Assembly: GCA_965235975.1 (NCBI GenBank)
Contig: CBDDZZ010000002.1
Span: forward strand, 277,471 to 341,470
Direction of reading: 5' to 3'
Length of the DNA stretch: 64,000 nt
Source of the DNA: Fontibacterium oligotrophicum
Lineage (GTDB): Bacteria; Pseudomonadota; Alphaproteobacteria; Pelagibacterales; Pelagibacteraceae
Both the position numbers and the translations under genes were made by a program. Below, piece by piece: positions 45,525-55,223 of this stretch. Under the pieces are notes generated by a model. It saw only the letters and a list, made by a program, of their open reading frames with translations, made no database searches and had not been told where the DNA came from. Within the stretch, counting starts at the first letter, position 1; the number at the start of each line of letters is the position of its first letter.

Positions 45525-45545
45525 ATATACGTTCTCAGAATAAAT

Positions 45546-46109
45546 ATGAAAATTTTAGGATCAGACATCAGAGTTGGTAATATCATAGAATACAAGAATG
45601 ATCTTTGGAAGTGCCTTAAAAACCAGACGTCAAATCGTGGAAATCTTCGATCACACAATCAGGTAGAGCTTAAAAGTATTACCAAAGGCACAAAATTAAA
45701 TGAAAGATTTAGAGCGGATGAAACAGTGGAAAGAGCAAGTCTTGAAGAAAAAAAATTTCAATTTTTATATAGATCAAATGATGAATTTTTTTTCATGGAT
45801 AGTATTAATTTTGAGCAAATATCGATTAGTAAATCTATTGTTGAGGATAGCGAAAAATTATTAAAAGAAAACTTAGAGGTTACTATTGAATTTTATCAAG
45901 ACAAACCATTAAACGTTATTTTGCCTAGGTCTGTTGAATATGAAGTACTTGAAACTGAATCTGTTGTAAAAGGACAAACAGCTTCGGGTTCTTTTAAACC
46001 TGCGACGATACAAAATGACCTTAAGATAATGGTGCCAGCATTTATAAGTCAGGGTGATAAAATAATTGTAGATACAGAAACCCAAGAGTATTTAAAAAAA
46101 ATAAGCTAA
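45546..46109 (+). CDS. efp: Elongation factor P
   Basis: EF-P helps ribosomes through proline runs. The 187-residue protein has a KOW-like N-terminal domain, an OB domain and the C-terminal signature GSFKPATIQNDLKIMVPAFI. The modified-Lys tip seen as P-G-K-G in many EF-Ps reads SNRGNL here (KNQTSNRGNLRSHNQVELKS), so an Arg stands at the tip as in EF-Ps modified at Arg; which modification enzyme acts cannot be seen. It shares its last base with the suhB start. Confidence 0.93.
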   Translation: MKILGSDIRVGNIIEYKNDLWKCLKNQTSNRGNLRSHNQVELKSITKGTKLNERFRADETVERASLEEKKFQFLYRSNDEFFFMDSINFEQISISKSIVEDSEKLLKENLEVTIEFYQDKPLNVILPRSVEYEVLETESVVKGQTASGSFKPATIQNDLKIMVPAFISQGDKIIVDTETQEYLKKIS

Positions 46110-46891
46110 TGCCTTTACTGTCGGCTAATCTCAATGTTATGGAGAAGGCTTGTAAAAAAGCATCTAAACTATTAATTCGTGACTTTGGAGAAATTGAGAA
46201 ATTACAAGTATCCAAAAAAGGTCCAGGAGATTTTGTAACAAATTCAGACAAAAGAACTGAAAAAATAATTATAAATGAGCTGTGTTTAGCAAGACCAGAT
46301 TATTCATTTTTAGCTGAGGAAAGTGGTTCGTCTGGAAAAAATACGGAGTTTAGATGGATTATTGATCCAATCGATGGAACTACAAATTTTTTACATGGCA
46401 TCCCTTACTTTGCAATCTCTATAGGTCTTGAAAAAAATAAAGAAATTATATGTGGTATGATTTTTAATCCTGTAACTAATGAAATGTTTTATGCTGAAAA
46501 AGGCAAAGGGGCATACTTAAATAATTCAAGAATACGGGTTTCTTCAAGAAAAAATATTGATGAATGCGTTATTCTAACAGGAGGACCTATTCTTTCTTAT
46601 AAAAATAAAGAAATCTTTTTTAAAGAATATGAGACTGTTAGCAAAAAAGTAGCAGCAACAAGAAAATTTGGTAGCTCAGCATTAGATCTTGCTTATTTAG
46701 CAAGCGGAAGGTGTGATGGAGTGTGGGAGAGAAACTTAAATTATTGGGATATTGCCGCAGGGGTTATAATCGTTAAAGAAGCTGGCGGTACAATAACTGA
46801 TTTTAAAGGTGGAGATAAATATATTGAAGATAGAAATCTGCTAGCTACAAATTCCAAAATTGATAAAGAGCTTATTGCATTGCTTGCCTAA
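46109..46891 (+). CDS. suhB: Inositol monophosphatase family protein SuhB
   Basis: A 260-residue lithium-sensitive phosphatase. Metal motifs are FLAEESGSSG, WIIDPIDGTTNFLHGIPYFA and LNYWDIAAGVIIVKEAGG. In bacteria it dephosphorylates inositol phosphate and also works in ribosomal RNA antitermination. It directly follows efp, sharing one base, which is a common alphaproteobacterial arrangement. Confidence 0.94.
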   Translation: MPLLSANLNVMEKACKKASKLLIRDFGEIEKLQVSKKGPGDFVTNSDKRTEKIIINELCLARPDYSFLAEESGSSGKNTEFRWIIDPIDGTTNFLHGIPYFAISIGLEKNKEIICGMIFNPVTNEMFYAEKGKGAYLNNSRIRVSSRKNIDECVILTGGPILSYKNKEIFFKEYETVSKKVAATRKFGSSALDLAYLASGRCDGVWERNLNYWDIAAGVIIVKEAGGTITDFKGGDKYIEDRNLLATNSKIDKELIALLA

Positions 46892-46899
46892 ATTTTTAA

Positions 46900-48066
46900 A
46901 TGCTAAAAATTCTAACTTTTTTATTTATTGATGTCCTTGCATTTAGTGGTGTTTTAATTTCTACATTACCGTTTCTGATTTATGAGTACGGTGGAAATAT
47001 TCTTTTAATAACAATAATTTTTGGATCCTTTTCTTTTTTTCAATTTTTTACCTCTCCATTTTGGGGGAGTTTATCTGATAGATTTGGGAGAAAACCCCTT
47101 ATCATCTTAAATTGTTTTGCAGAGATTTTTGCTAATCTAATATTAGCAATTAGTGGAAGTTTATTGACGATATTTTTATCAAGAATTATAGCAGGTTTAT
47201 TTAAAAGTAATGTCTCAGTTGGAACAGCTTATATAGCTGACATCACTACTAAAAAAAATCGAGCTAAAGGTATGGGCTTGTTTGGAGTTGCTTTTGGTTT
47301 GGGATTTACTGTGGGTCCGTTACTTGGTGGATTGGTTGCTGGATCTAATTTTACCATTATAACACTTTCAAATGTTGCTTGGATTGCATGTATAATTAAT
47401 ATTTTTAATTTATTATTTGTAACTTTTTTTTTAAAAGAATCCAAAAAAACTTTAAACAATTTTTCAATAAAAAACTCTTTTTCTAAAATCTACTTGCAAT
47501 TTAAATTGATGAAAAAAAAAAAATTATTTCCATTTTTTTTAATTATTTTTATAGTTTATTTTGGATTTTCTGGAATGGAGAGTATTTTTGCAATATGGAT
47601 AAAAGAAACTTTTATATGGGGACCAAAAGAAGTTGGGATAGTTATGCTGTATGCTGGTTTAAGCCAAATTATAGTTCAAGGATTTATTTTAAGGATACTG
47701 CTTAAATTTTTTAATGAAATTGAACTAATAAAGAGTGGAATTTTATTTTTAATTTTTGGTTTTTTATTAATTCCAACTTCTAGTATTTATTTAGTTCCAG
47801 TTGCAATATTTTTTCTTTGTTACGGAATTGGCGTAACAAATCCTTGCTTGAATAGTTTAGTATCTAAAAAATGCTCTAAAAATGAAAGAGGATTTGCTTT
47901 AGGCGCTGCTTATTCTGCTCAATCTATCTCTAGATTTATTGGCCAACCAACTGCTGGTATCGTATTTTTATTTTTTGGCAAAGACATGCCTTTTTACGTA
48001 AACTCAACAATTCTTGTGCTAACAATAATATTTTATTTATGTTTAGTTAGAAAAGTTAATAAATGA
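46900..48066 (+). CDS. MFS transporter (DHA1/TetA-like)
   Basis: A 388-residue carrier with about twelve membrane helices. The loop 2-3 signature reads FWGSLSDRFGRKPLIIL, the antiporter motif C region is GVAFGLGFTVGPLLGG, and loop 10-11 contains SKKCSKNERGFALGAAYSAQ. This resembles drug:H+ antiporters of the TetA type, but the substrate is unknown. It lies eight bases after suhB. Confidence 0.85.
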   Translation: MLKILTFLFIDVLAFSGVLISTLPFLIYEYGGNILLITIIFGSFSFFQFFTSPFWGSLSDRFGRKPLIILNCFAEIFANLILAISGSLLTIFLSRIIAGLFKSNVSVGTAYIADITTKKNRAKGMGLFGVAFGLGFTVGPLLGGLVAGSNFTIITLSNVAWIACIINIFNLLFVTFFLKESKKTLNNFSIKNSFSKIYLQFKLMKKKKLFPFFLIIFIVYFGFSGMESIFAIWIKETFIWGPKEVGIVMLYAGLSQIIVQGFILRILLKFFNEIELIKSGILFLIFGFLLIPTSSIYLVPVAIFFLCYGIGVTNPCLNSLVSKKCSKNERGFALGAAYSAQSISRFIGQPTAGIVFLFFGKDMPFYVNSTILVLTIIFYLCLVRKVNK

Positions 48067-48133
48067 TGAGTTTATTTGCTAACAAGTGTTGTCTATTTAT
48101 CTAGTTTTGCTATAAAAACTTTCTTCTAAATTT

Positions 48134-48367
48134 ATGAAAGAGAAAATACACCCAAAAACACATAAGATAAAAGTTGTAATGACTGACGGGACACAGTTTG
48201 AAACTTTGTCAACTTGGGGAAAAGAAAACGATGTGATGAAATTAGATATTGATCCAATATCTCATCCCGCTTGGACAGGTGGCTCGCAAAAAATCATTGA
48301 TAAAGGAAGAGTAAGTAAATTTAATAAAAAATTTGAAAATCTTACAACCAAAACCGTTAAAAAATAA
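48134..48367 (+). CDS. rpmE: Ribosomal protein bL31
   Basis: A 77-residue ribosomal protein. It begins MKEKIHPKTHKIKVVMTDG and has the family SHPAWTG motif at about residues 53-59, then KGRVSKFNKKF. The N-terminal Cys pair of zinc-binding L31 is absent, so it is the zinc-free type by sequence. It is six bases upstream of trcR. Confidence 0.93.
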   Translation: MKEKIHPKTHKIKVVMTDGTQFETLSTWGKENDVMKLDIDPISHPAWTGGSQKIIDKGRVSKFNKKFENLTTKTVKK

Positions 48368-48373
48368 ATATCT

Positions 48374-48943
48374 ATGTTAGATAAACCCTTAATGCCAAAA
48401 GCTACGGCAGTTTGGCTGCTTGAAAATACAAGTCTTACGTTTAAACAAATAGCAGATTTTTGTCAGCTTCATGAACTTGAAATTAAAGGAATTGCAGATG
48501 GTGATGTTGCTGTTGGAATAAAAGCATATAACCCAATACTTGCAAACCAGTTAACCAGAGAAGAAATCGAAGAGTGCAGCAAAGATCCTAACAGACCGTT
48601 GTCTATTAATAAAAAAGTGTTGGATTACGAAATTAAAACTGTTGTAGGACCAAAATACACTCCTCTGTCAAAAAGACAGGATAGACCGGATGCTATTGCT
48701 TGGTTGATTAAAAATTATCCACAATTATCCGAAGGACAAGTTTCAAAGCTTGTTGGTACAACTAAAAATACTGTTGAATCTGTTAAAAGCAGAAAACATT
48801 GGAATACTGGAAATATAACGCCCAAAGATCCTGTCGCCTTAAACTTATGTACTCAAAATGATTTGCAAAAAGCAGTAGAAAAAGCAAATAGAAAAGTTGA
48901 GAGTCAAAAAAAAGCAAAATTAAAATTAGAAGCTAATAAGTAA
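48374..48943 (+). CDS. trcR: Cell cycle transcriptional regulator TrcR (DUF1013)
   Basis: A 189-residue DUF1013 protein found across Alphaproteobacteria. The family segments are PLMPKATAVWLLENTSLTFK, FCQLHELEIKGIADGDVAVG, KYTPLSKRQDRPDAIAWLIK, LVGTTKNTVESVKSRKHWN and DPVALNLCTQNDL. It has been linked to CtrA-dependent cell-cycle control and RNA polymerase binding in model species. It lies directly after rpmE. The gene supports the alphaproteobacterial origin of the window. Confidence 0.9.
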   Translation: MLDKPLMPKATAVWLLENTSLTFKQIADFCQLHELEIKGIADGDVAVGIKAYNPILANQLTREEIEECSKDPNRPLSINKKVLDYEIKTVVGPKYTPLSKRQDRPDAIAWLIKNYPQLSEGQVSKLVGTTKNTVESVKSRKHWNTGNITPKDPVALNLCTQNDLQKAVEKANRKVESQKKAKLKLEANK

Positions 48944-48965
48944 TTTAACTTATTTTATAACTAAT

Positions 48966-49466
48966 ATGTCTTTTAAGATAAAAAATAAATCTATTGTTTC
49001 TATAGTTATGGGAAGCAAATCAGACTGGTCCACGCTTAGAAAGTCTGCAGAAATTTTAAAAAAATTAAAAATCCAATACATTGTAAAAATTGTATCAGCA
49101 CACAGAACTCCCATGAGACTCGTAGCATTTGCAAAGTCTGCAAAAAAAAATAACATTTCAGTTATTATTGCTGGTGCTGGCGGCTCTGCACATTTACCTG
49201 GTATGATCGCTGCAATTACAGATTTGCCTGTCATTGGGGTTCCTATGGAGACAAAATCATTAAAAGGATTAGACAGTTTATTATCAATTGTTCAAATGCC
49301 TTTTGGTATTCCAGTTGGGACAGTTGCGATAGGGGAAACAGGAGCAAAAAATGCTGCTCTTTATGCTGCCTCAATCTTAAGTCTTAACAATAAAAAAATT
49401 GCAAACAATTTGCGGATATGGAGAAACAAACAAACTCTGTCGGTAAAACATAGTCCCAAGAAATGA
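48966..49466 (+). CDS. purE: N5-carboxyaminoimidazole ribonucleotide mutase
   Basis: PurE moves the carboxyl group from N5-CAIR to CAIR in purine synthesis. The 166-residue protein has VVMGSKSDWSTLRKSAEIL (as IVMGSKSDWSTL), IVSAHRTPMRLVAFAK, IAGAGGSAHLPGMIAAIT, LPVIGVPM and SIVQMPFGIPVGTVAIG. It overlaps purK by four bases. Confidence 0.96.
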   Translation: MSFKIKNKSIVSIVMGSKSDWSTLRKSAEILKKLKIQYIVKIVSAHRTPMRLVAFAKSAKKNNISVIIAGAGGSAHLPGMIAAITDLPVIGVPMETKSLKGLDSLLSIVQMPFGIPVGTVAIGETGAKNAALYAASILSLNNKKIANNLRIWRNKQTLSVKHSPKK

Positions 49467-50507
49467 ATAAAAAAACCTTTACCCTAGGAATATTTGGGGG
49501 TGGTCAGTTAGGAAAATTCTTAGTTCAGTCAGCAAAAAAGCTCAATATTAGAACGTTCGTATTTACTGACAGCATTGACTCCCCTGCCATATATCATTGT
49601 GATGATTTTATTATCTCAAATTACAAAAATAAAAAAAAATTAGATTTTTTTATAAAGAATATTGATTTGGCAACATTTGAATTTGAAAATATACCTTTTG
49701 AAACCCTCGATTATATTGAAAAAAAAATCAGAGTATCACCAGAGCCCTTCTATTATAAAAATTCTCCAAGATAGATTAAAAGAAAAAACTTTTTTAAATT
49801 CAATAGGAATAAAAACAACTGAATTTTATTACCTAAAAAAAGTTAATAAAAAAAATATTAACAATAATATTTTTCCTGCATTAGTAAAGACGCTGCGACT
49901 TGGGTATGATGGTAAAGGACAAATATTTTTAAAAAATAAGAAAAATTTTTTAAAATATTCTTTTAAAAATAATGAATATATAATTGAAAAATTAGTTAAC
50001 TTTAAAAAGGAAATTTCTATAGTAATTACTAGAGGCAAAAATAAAACAGTATCATTTGATGCTTTTGAAAACCTTCATAAACATCAAATACTCAAAAATT
50101 CAAAAATTCCAGCAAACATCAATAAAAAGTTAAATGATGAAGCGAAAAAAATTTCAAAAAAAATTATAGATAAATTAAATTATATTGGAACTATGTGTGT
50201 TGAATTTTTTATAACGAAAAAGAATAAATTATTAGTAAATGAAATCGCTCCTAGAGTTCACAATTCAGGACATTTAACAATGAATGCTCATAACGTTAGT
50301 CAGTTTGAAAATCATATTAGAGCTATATGTGACCTAAAATTAAAAAAACCAAAAAGAATTCACAAAGCAATTATGTACAATATACTTGGGCAAGATATTG
50401 AAAAATATAGATCAAAAGAAATTGCAAAGAATGAATTCTTTTATGATTATGGAAAAAAAGAAATTAAACATAAAAGAAAAATGGGACATATAACTAAAAT
50501 TTTTTAA
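49463..50507 (+). CDS. purK: N5-carboxyaminoimidazole ribonucleotide synthase (one +1 frame break)
   Basis: An ATP-grasp enzyme making N5-CAIR from AIR, ATP and bicarbonate. The N-terminal part has LGIFGGGQLGKFLVQSAKKL and TFEFENIPFETLDYIEKK and stops in frame near 49774. One extra T around 49748-49751 (TTC-T-ATT) must be dropped, after which IKILQDRLKEKTFLNSIGI follows, then TLRLGYDGKGQ, VNEIAPRVHNSGH and NILG. Repaired length is 347 residues, family-typical. It meets convergent coq9 with a four-base overlap. Confidence 0.92.
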
Positions 50508-51142
50508 AAACCTCGACCTGACTTTTGCATTGAAAAAAGACTAAAAAACTCTTTAATATTTTTTAAAAAATCAAACTTTATTTTAAATTGAGAAATCAAT
50601 TTTATATGTTCAAGTGATTTTTGAATTTCATTATCTATATCTTTATCAGTTAAATTTTCTCTATAAAAAATTAAGATTAAAATTTTTAAGTAGACAGACG
50701 ATAATATTAATCTTTTAGTGTAATAATTAAAATCAACCGATCGGTCATTTGAGTGCTTCCACATAGTATCAGCAACAGAATAGATATAATTTAATACTTT
50801 ATTTGAGTTATTATTTTTTATTAAATGTATGAAAATTTTCTTAATTAAATCTTTATTTTTTTTCTCTGTTTGAAATCTTTTATTTAGCAAAAAAGAAATT
50901 TTCTCATTGGTTTTCTTAATTTTATTTATATTAGCCTTCGTTTCATTTAAAAAATTTTTATCTAAATCTTCAAAGAATAGATTGCTAACTGCAAGTATCA
51001 ATTCCTCTTTTTCTAAAAAATTTAAACCAGTAATTTTTTTAAAAAAAATATCTTTATCAATATTATCAAAATCAATGTTTTGATAATTTTTATATAAATA
51101 CTTTAAAATTTTTTCTTTAACTAATTTAGTAAAATTCATCAT
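50504..51142 (-). CDS. COQ9 family protein
   Basis: A 212-residue helical protein whose central part ADTMWKHSNDRSVDFNYYTK followed by RLILSSVYLKILILIF matches the COQ9 core (D-x-x-W ... D-x-N-Y/W-YTKR-x-x-L-x-x-VY). COQ9 binds lipid and supports ubiquinone synthesis. The N-terminal TetR-like helices are divergent and Lys-rich. It starts four bases after mreD, so it is last in the mreBCD unit, and ends overlapping purK. Assignment rests on the central motif. Confidence 0.8.
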   Translation of the reverse strand: MMNFTKLVKEKILKYLYKNYQNIDFDNIDKDIFFKKITGLNFLEKEELILAVSNLFFEDLDKNFLNETKANINKIKKTNEKISFLLNKRFQTEKKNKDLIKKIFIHLIKNNNSNKVLNYIYSVADTMWKHSNDRSVDFNYYTKRLILSSVYLKILILIFYRENLTDKDIDNEIQKSLEHIKLISQFKIKFDFLKNIKEFFSLFSMQKSGRGF

Positions 51143-51146
51143 AAAA

Positions 51147-51632
51147 TTAATAATTATAAAGTACTTTGAGCAAAGTTCTTAAGACCGGGTAAAAAACAAG
51201 GCTCACAATAATGTTAATTGCTAATAATAAATATTCAAAGGGAGCTGGAGAAAAATAGCTTAAGATTATCACTGATGTAATTTGTGTAATTAATAACGAT
51301 ATAACAAAAGCTATAAATTCGTTTTGAAAATTTGTCTGAGTTCTTCTTTGTTTTAAATATGACGCCAATATACTTAAAAGAATAAAGCATATTGACGTCA
51401 TTCCAAAAGGCATTCCTTGTAGTGAATCAAATATTAGACCGACAAGAAAAAGAAATGTAATTGAAAAACGTCCTTTATCAAAAAAAGAAAAATAAAAAAC
51501 TAAAATATATTTAATATTTATAATTGGACCTGGTGCTATCCAGGTATTAATTAAAATACTATCATTAATACATATAATTACAAAAATAATATGAGCTGAA
51601 TAAAATCTAATTTTTTCTAAAAAAGTACTCAT
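51147..51632 (-). CDS. mreD: Rod shape-determining protein MreD
   Basis: A 161-residue membrane protein with five to six helices. ILVFYFSFFDKGRFSITFLF, LIFDSLQGMPFGMTSICFIL and a C-terminal FYPVLRTLLKVLYNY fit MreD. It works with MreC and MreB in the cell-elongation machine. It shares one base with the end of mreC. Confidence 0.85.
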   Translation of the reverse strand: MSTFLEKIRFYSAHIIFVIICINDSILINTWIAPGPIINIKYILVFYFSFFDKGRFSITFLFLVGLIFDSLQGMPFGMTSICFILLSILASYLKQRRTQTNFQNEFIAFVISLLITQITSVIILSYFSPAPFEYLLLAINIIVSLVFYPVLRTLLKVLYNY

Positions 51633-52492
51633 TATTTTTTAACCTTTAAAACTGAAACGTAATTTAATTGATGTTCTTTAAAACCAAGATCAACCGAATA
51701 TTTTCTTTTCTTAATATCTTTTTTATTGTCGGTGATTATTTTTCCAATATATAAACCCTCTTTAATAATGCCATCAGAGCCCGATGTATAAATCTGATCG
51801 TTATTTTCGAGAACTGCGTTTTGAGGTAAAAACAGTAATTGAGCCCCTGCAAGGCCATTACCTTTTAAAATTGCATTAACCCCTCTCGATGGAATAACCA
51901 CTGGGACTCTACTATTTAGATCGGTAATAATCATGGCTTTCGAACTAAATAAATTAACCTCAGAAATTTTTCCAAGATAAACATTATTACGTACAATTGC
52001 TTGGCCCAACTGTACCCCTTCATTTGATCCTATTGATAAAATTAAATTTTTAGCAAACTCATTTGTATCCTCGTGAATTATTTTTGCATAGATAGATACA
52101 TAATCATCTTTATTTTTAATTCCTAAAACTCTTTTTAAATTATCGTTTTCATTTTTAAAAAATTGTAATTCTCTTTTTTCGGCATTTAACTGCTCAATCT
52201 GATCTTTTAGTTTTTTATTTTCTAAAATAATATTAAAATTCAAATACTGGCGGGCTGACCCACCTAAGTCAGAGATAAGTTTAATTGGAGCATTTACAAT
52301 ATAAACACTATAAGTAATTCCGTCATTAATTAATGCTTTTAAAAATCTAATTGCTTTAAAATCACTTTTTTCTGAAAATAAAAATAAAAAAGAAATTATA
52401 ATATAAAAAGGAAGAAGAAATTTTTTGCTGATAGTTTTTTGGAGAGCGGAAACGCCTGGGGTTGAGCTTCTTGCAAGCCTATTTTGACTCAT
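51632..52492 (-). CDS. mreC: Rod shape-determining protein MreC
   Basis: A 286-residue bitopic protein with one N-terminal helix (KKFLLPFYIIISFLFLF), a coiled coil at about 85-120 and the periplasmic beta domain VSIYAKIIHEDTNEFAKNLI, SIGSNEGVQLGQAIV, VYLGKISEVN and IYTSGSDGIIKEGLYIGKI. It organises the elongation complex. Located 19 bases after mreB. Confidence 0.93.
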   Translation of the reverse strand: MSQNRLARSSTPGVSALQKTISKKFLLPFYIIISFLFLFSEKSDFKAIRFLKALINDGITYSVYIVNAPIKLISDLGGSARQYLNFNIILENKKLKDQIEQLNAEKRELQFFKNENDNLKRVLGIKNKDDYVSIYAKIIHEDTNEFAKNLILSIGSNEGVQLGQAIVRNNVYLGKISEVNLFSSKAMIITDLNSRVPVVIPSRGVNAILKGNGLAGAQLLFLPQNAVLENNDQIYTSGSDGIIKEGLYIGKIITDNKKDIKKRKYSVDLGFKEHQLNYVSVLKVKK

Positions 52493-52511
52493 ATTAGATT
52501 AATATAACTTT

Positions 52512-53544
52512 TTAATATGAAGTAAGCATAGAAGAAAATATTCCCTCTTGCTCTAAAGCCTTGCCAGTTCCAATTGCAACACATGATAATGCGTCTTCTG
52601 CAATGGTAACCGGTAATCCTGTCTCTTTTTTAATAAGTTTATCTAAATTTTTTAAATATGCACCACCTCCTGCTAATACCATTCCAGAGTCAACAAGATC
52701 AGAAGATAATTCTGGCGGAGTATTTTCTAATGCATGCTTAACGGCATTAACAATTTGAGTAACAACTCCCTCTAAAGCTTCAGCAGTATCTTTTTCTGAT
52801 AAAATTACTTCCTTTGGAGTTCCAGTTCTAATATCTCTCCCTTTCATTAAAAAAGTTTTTTCAGACCCAGTTGGAATTGCAGATCCAATTTCTTTTTTAA
52901 TTCTTTCTGCAGTCGACTCTCCAATTAATAAATTAAACTTTTTCTTCATATAAGTTATAATTGCATTATCCATTGCATCGCCAGCAATTCTTAAAGAAGT
53001 GAGAGTAAACAATTCCACCCAATGACATAACTGCAATTTCGGTCGTTCCTCCACCAATATCAACAATCATCGATGCTTGGGCTTCAGAAATTGGAAGTCC
53101 AGCTCCAATAGCTGCTGCTACTGGTTCTTCTATAAGTTGTACCTTACGTGCTCCAGCTGCATAACCAGCTTCTTGAATCGCTCTTCTTTCAACTGGCGTT
53201 GATCCTGTTGGTACACAAATAATAATTCTTGGGTTTGCAAAAGCATTTCGTTTATGAATTTTTCTAATAAAGTGTTTGATCATTTCTTCTGTAACAATAA
53301 AATCTGCGATCACACCATCTTTCATAGGTCTGATTGCTGTAATATTACCAGGTGTTCGTCCCAACATTTGTTTTGCCTCTTCGCCAACAGCCAAAACCTC
53401 ATTTCTTCCATTTCGAGAGATAACAGCAACGACGGATGGTTCGTTTAATACAATTCCTTTTCCACGAACGTAAACTAAAGTGTTTGCTGTTCCTAAGTCA
53501 ATCGCCATATCTGTTGACCAAAATCCAAATAATTTATCAAACAT
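52512..53544 (-). CDS. mreB: Rod shape-determining protein MreB (one +1 frame break)
   Basis: A bacterial actin that guides side-wall growth. The first frame has STDMAIDLGTANTLVYVRGK, NEPSVVAV, GRTPGNITAIRPMKDGVIAD, CVPTGSTPVERRAI and IVDIGGGTTEIAVMSLGGIV. It leaves frame near 53001 (TCT-C-ACT); dropping one base gives VYSTSLRIAGDAMDNAII and then GLA-like VLAGGGAYLKNLDKLI. Repaired length is 343 residues, as expected. All ATP-binding motifs are intact. leuA lies just upstream, a common alphaproteobacterial order. Confidence 0.95.
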
Positions 53545-53557
53545 TTTTTCTTTCTAA

Positions 53558-55117
53558 TTAAGCAGAGGCACTCAAGTCAGGGCTTGGCGCAGTTCTTTTT
53601 CTCTTAATAATTAATTTGTTTAGTGCGTTTATATACGCTTTTGCTGAAGCAACAAGTGTATCCGTATCTGCAGCCTGACCTACAGAAATCTTGCCTTTTT
53701 CCTCAATTCTTACACTTACTGTTGCTTGCGCGTCTGTTCCTTCTGTTACTGCTTGCACTTGGTAAAGCTGAAGATTAACGTTATGCGGATAGATTTTTTT
53801 TATTGCTTTAAATATTGCATCAACGGGTCCGTCACCTTCGCTCTCTGTTTTTTTAATTTGATCATAAATCATAAGTTCAATCTTTGCTTTTTGTGGCCCT
53901 TTAGTACCAGCAATAACCTCTAACGAGGATAAACTGATTGCATTATTATGTTTCATTAAATCATCATCTACGAGTGCAATGATATCTTCATCAAAAACAT
54001 GTTTTTTTTTATCAGCTAAATCTTTAAATTTTTTAAATGTATTATTTATTAATTCTTCGCTTAAATCTGGATAACCTAATTCTGCAGCTTTATCTTTAAA
54101 TGCATTTCTTCCAGAATGTTTTCCCATAACTAAAGAAGATTTTGTCACTCCAACACTTTCTGGAGTCATGATTTCATAAGTCTTTTTATTTTTTAACATT
54201 CCATCTTGATGAATTCCTGACTCATGAGCAAAAGCATTTTTTCCAACAATTGCTTTATTAAATTGAACTGGAAAACCTGTAACATTTGCAACTAATTTTG
54301 AACAACTGCTAATTTTTTTAGTATTAATGTTTGTTTTATAAGGCATCAAGTCACTTCGTGTTTTTATTGCCATTACAATTTCCTCTAAGGCAGCATTTCC
54401 TGCTCTCTCACCAATACCATTAATTGTACATTCAATCTGTCTTGCTCCAGCTTTTACTCCCGCTAAAGAATTTGCAACAGCAAGTCCAAGATCATTATGG
54501 CAGTGTGTTGAAACAACTGCTTTGTCTATATTTGGAACTTTATCAAATAATAATTTAATTGTTTTATAATACTCATCTGGAATTGTATAACCTACAGTGT
54601 CAGGAATATTAATCGTTTTTGCCCCACATTTAATTGCAAGCTCTACAGTTTTGCATAAAAAATCTGGTGTAGTTCTAGTGCCGTCTTCTGGTGACCATTC
54701 TACATCATCTGTAAATCTTCTAGCTAAAGAAACGCTGTCTTTGATTAATTCCAAAACTTCTTTTGGAGTTTTTTTTAATTTGTGTTTCATATGCAAAGGA
54801 CTTGTAGAAAGAAATGTATGAATTCTAAAACGCTTTGCATGTTTTAATGCATCTCTACATTTTTCAATATCAGCCTTGACTGCTCGAGCTAATCCACAGG
54901 GAATAGTTCTTTTTAAAATCTTTGCAATTTCAGATACTGCTTCAAAATCACCATTAGAAGCAGCTGGAAATCCAGCTTCCATTACATCGACACCCAAATC
55001 CTCAAATGCGCGAGCAATTTGGACTTTTTCTTCAAGACTCATTGAGGCGCCAGGAGATTGCTCTCCATCTCTTAATGTAGTGTCAAAAATAATGATTTGA
55101 TTATTACTTTTTGCCAT
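53558..55117 (-). CDS. leuA: 2-isopropylmalate synthase
   Basis: LeuA condenses acetyl-CoA with 2-ketoisovalerate, the first leucine-specific step. The 519-residue protein has FDTTLRDGEQSPGASMSLEE, VMEAGFPAAS, THCHNDLGLAVANSLAG, TINGIGERAGNAALEE, HESGIHQDGML and a C-terminal allosteric leucine-binding domain. It lies 106 bases downstream of ilvC; that spacer is AT-rich and shows no clear leader peptide or terminator. Confidence 0.97.
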   Translation of the reverse strand: MAKSNNQIIIFDTTLRDGEQSPGASMSLEEKVQIARAFEDLGVDVMEAGFPAASNGDFEAVSEIAKILKRTIPCGLARAVKADIEKCRDALKHAKRFRIHTFLSTSPLHMKHKLKKTPKEVLELIKDSVSLARRFTDDVEWSPEDGTRTTPDFLCKTVELAIKCGAKTINIPDTVGYTIPDEYYKTIKLLFDKVPNIDKAVVSTHCHNDLGLAVANSLAGVKAGARQIECTINGIGERAGNAALEEIVMAIKTRSDLMPYKTNINTKKISSCSKLVANVTGFPVQFNKAIVGKNAFAHESGIHQDGMLKNKKTYEIMTPESVGVTKSSLVMGKHSGRNAFKDKAAELGYPDLSEELINNTFKKFKDLADKKKHVFDEDIIALVDDDLMKHNNAISLSSLEVIAGTKGPQKAKIELMIYDQIKKTESEGDGPVDAIFKAIKKIYPHNVNLQLYQVQAVTEGTDAQATVSVRIEEKGKISVGQAADTDTLVASAKAYINALNKLIIKRKRTAPSPDLSASA

Positions 55118-55223
55118 ATTTTTTAAACTTAATTTAGCTAAAATTAAAAATCTACTGATATATATTTTCCAGTATTTGGTTGATTTTTAAACTATTAAGA
55201 AAGCTTTATTTTATTAAATAATC

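Noticed and set aside
55118..55223. A leader peptide or attenuator before leuA
   Set aside because: The 106-base spacer is AT-rich with only a weak AATTTTAGCTAAATT palindrome and no run of Leu codons in a short ORF.
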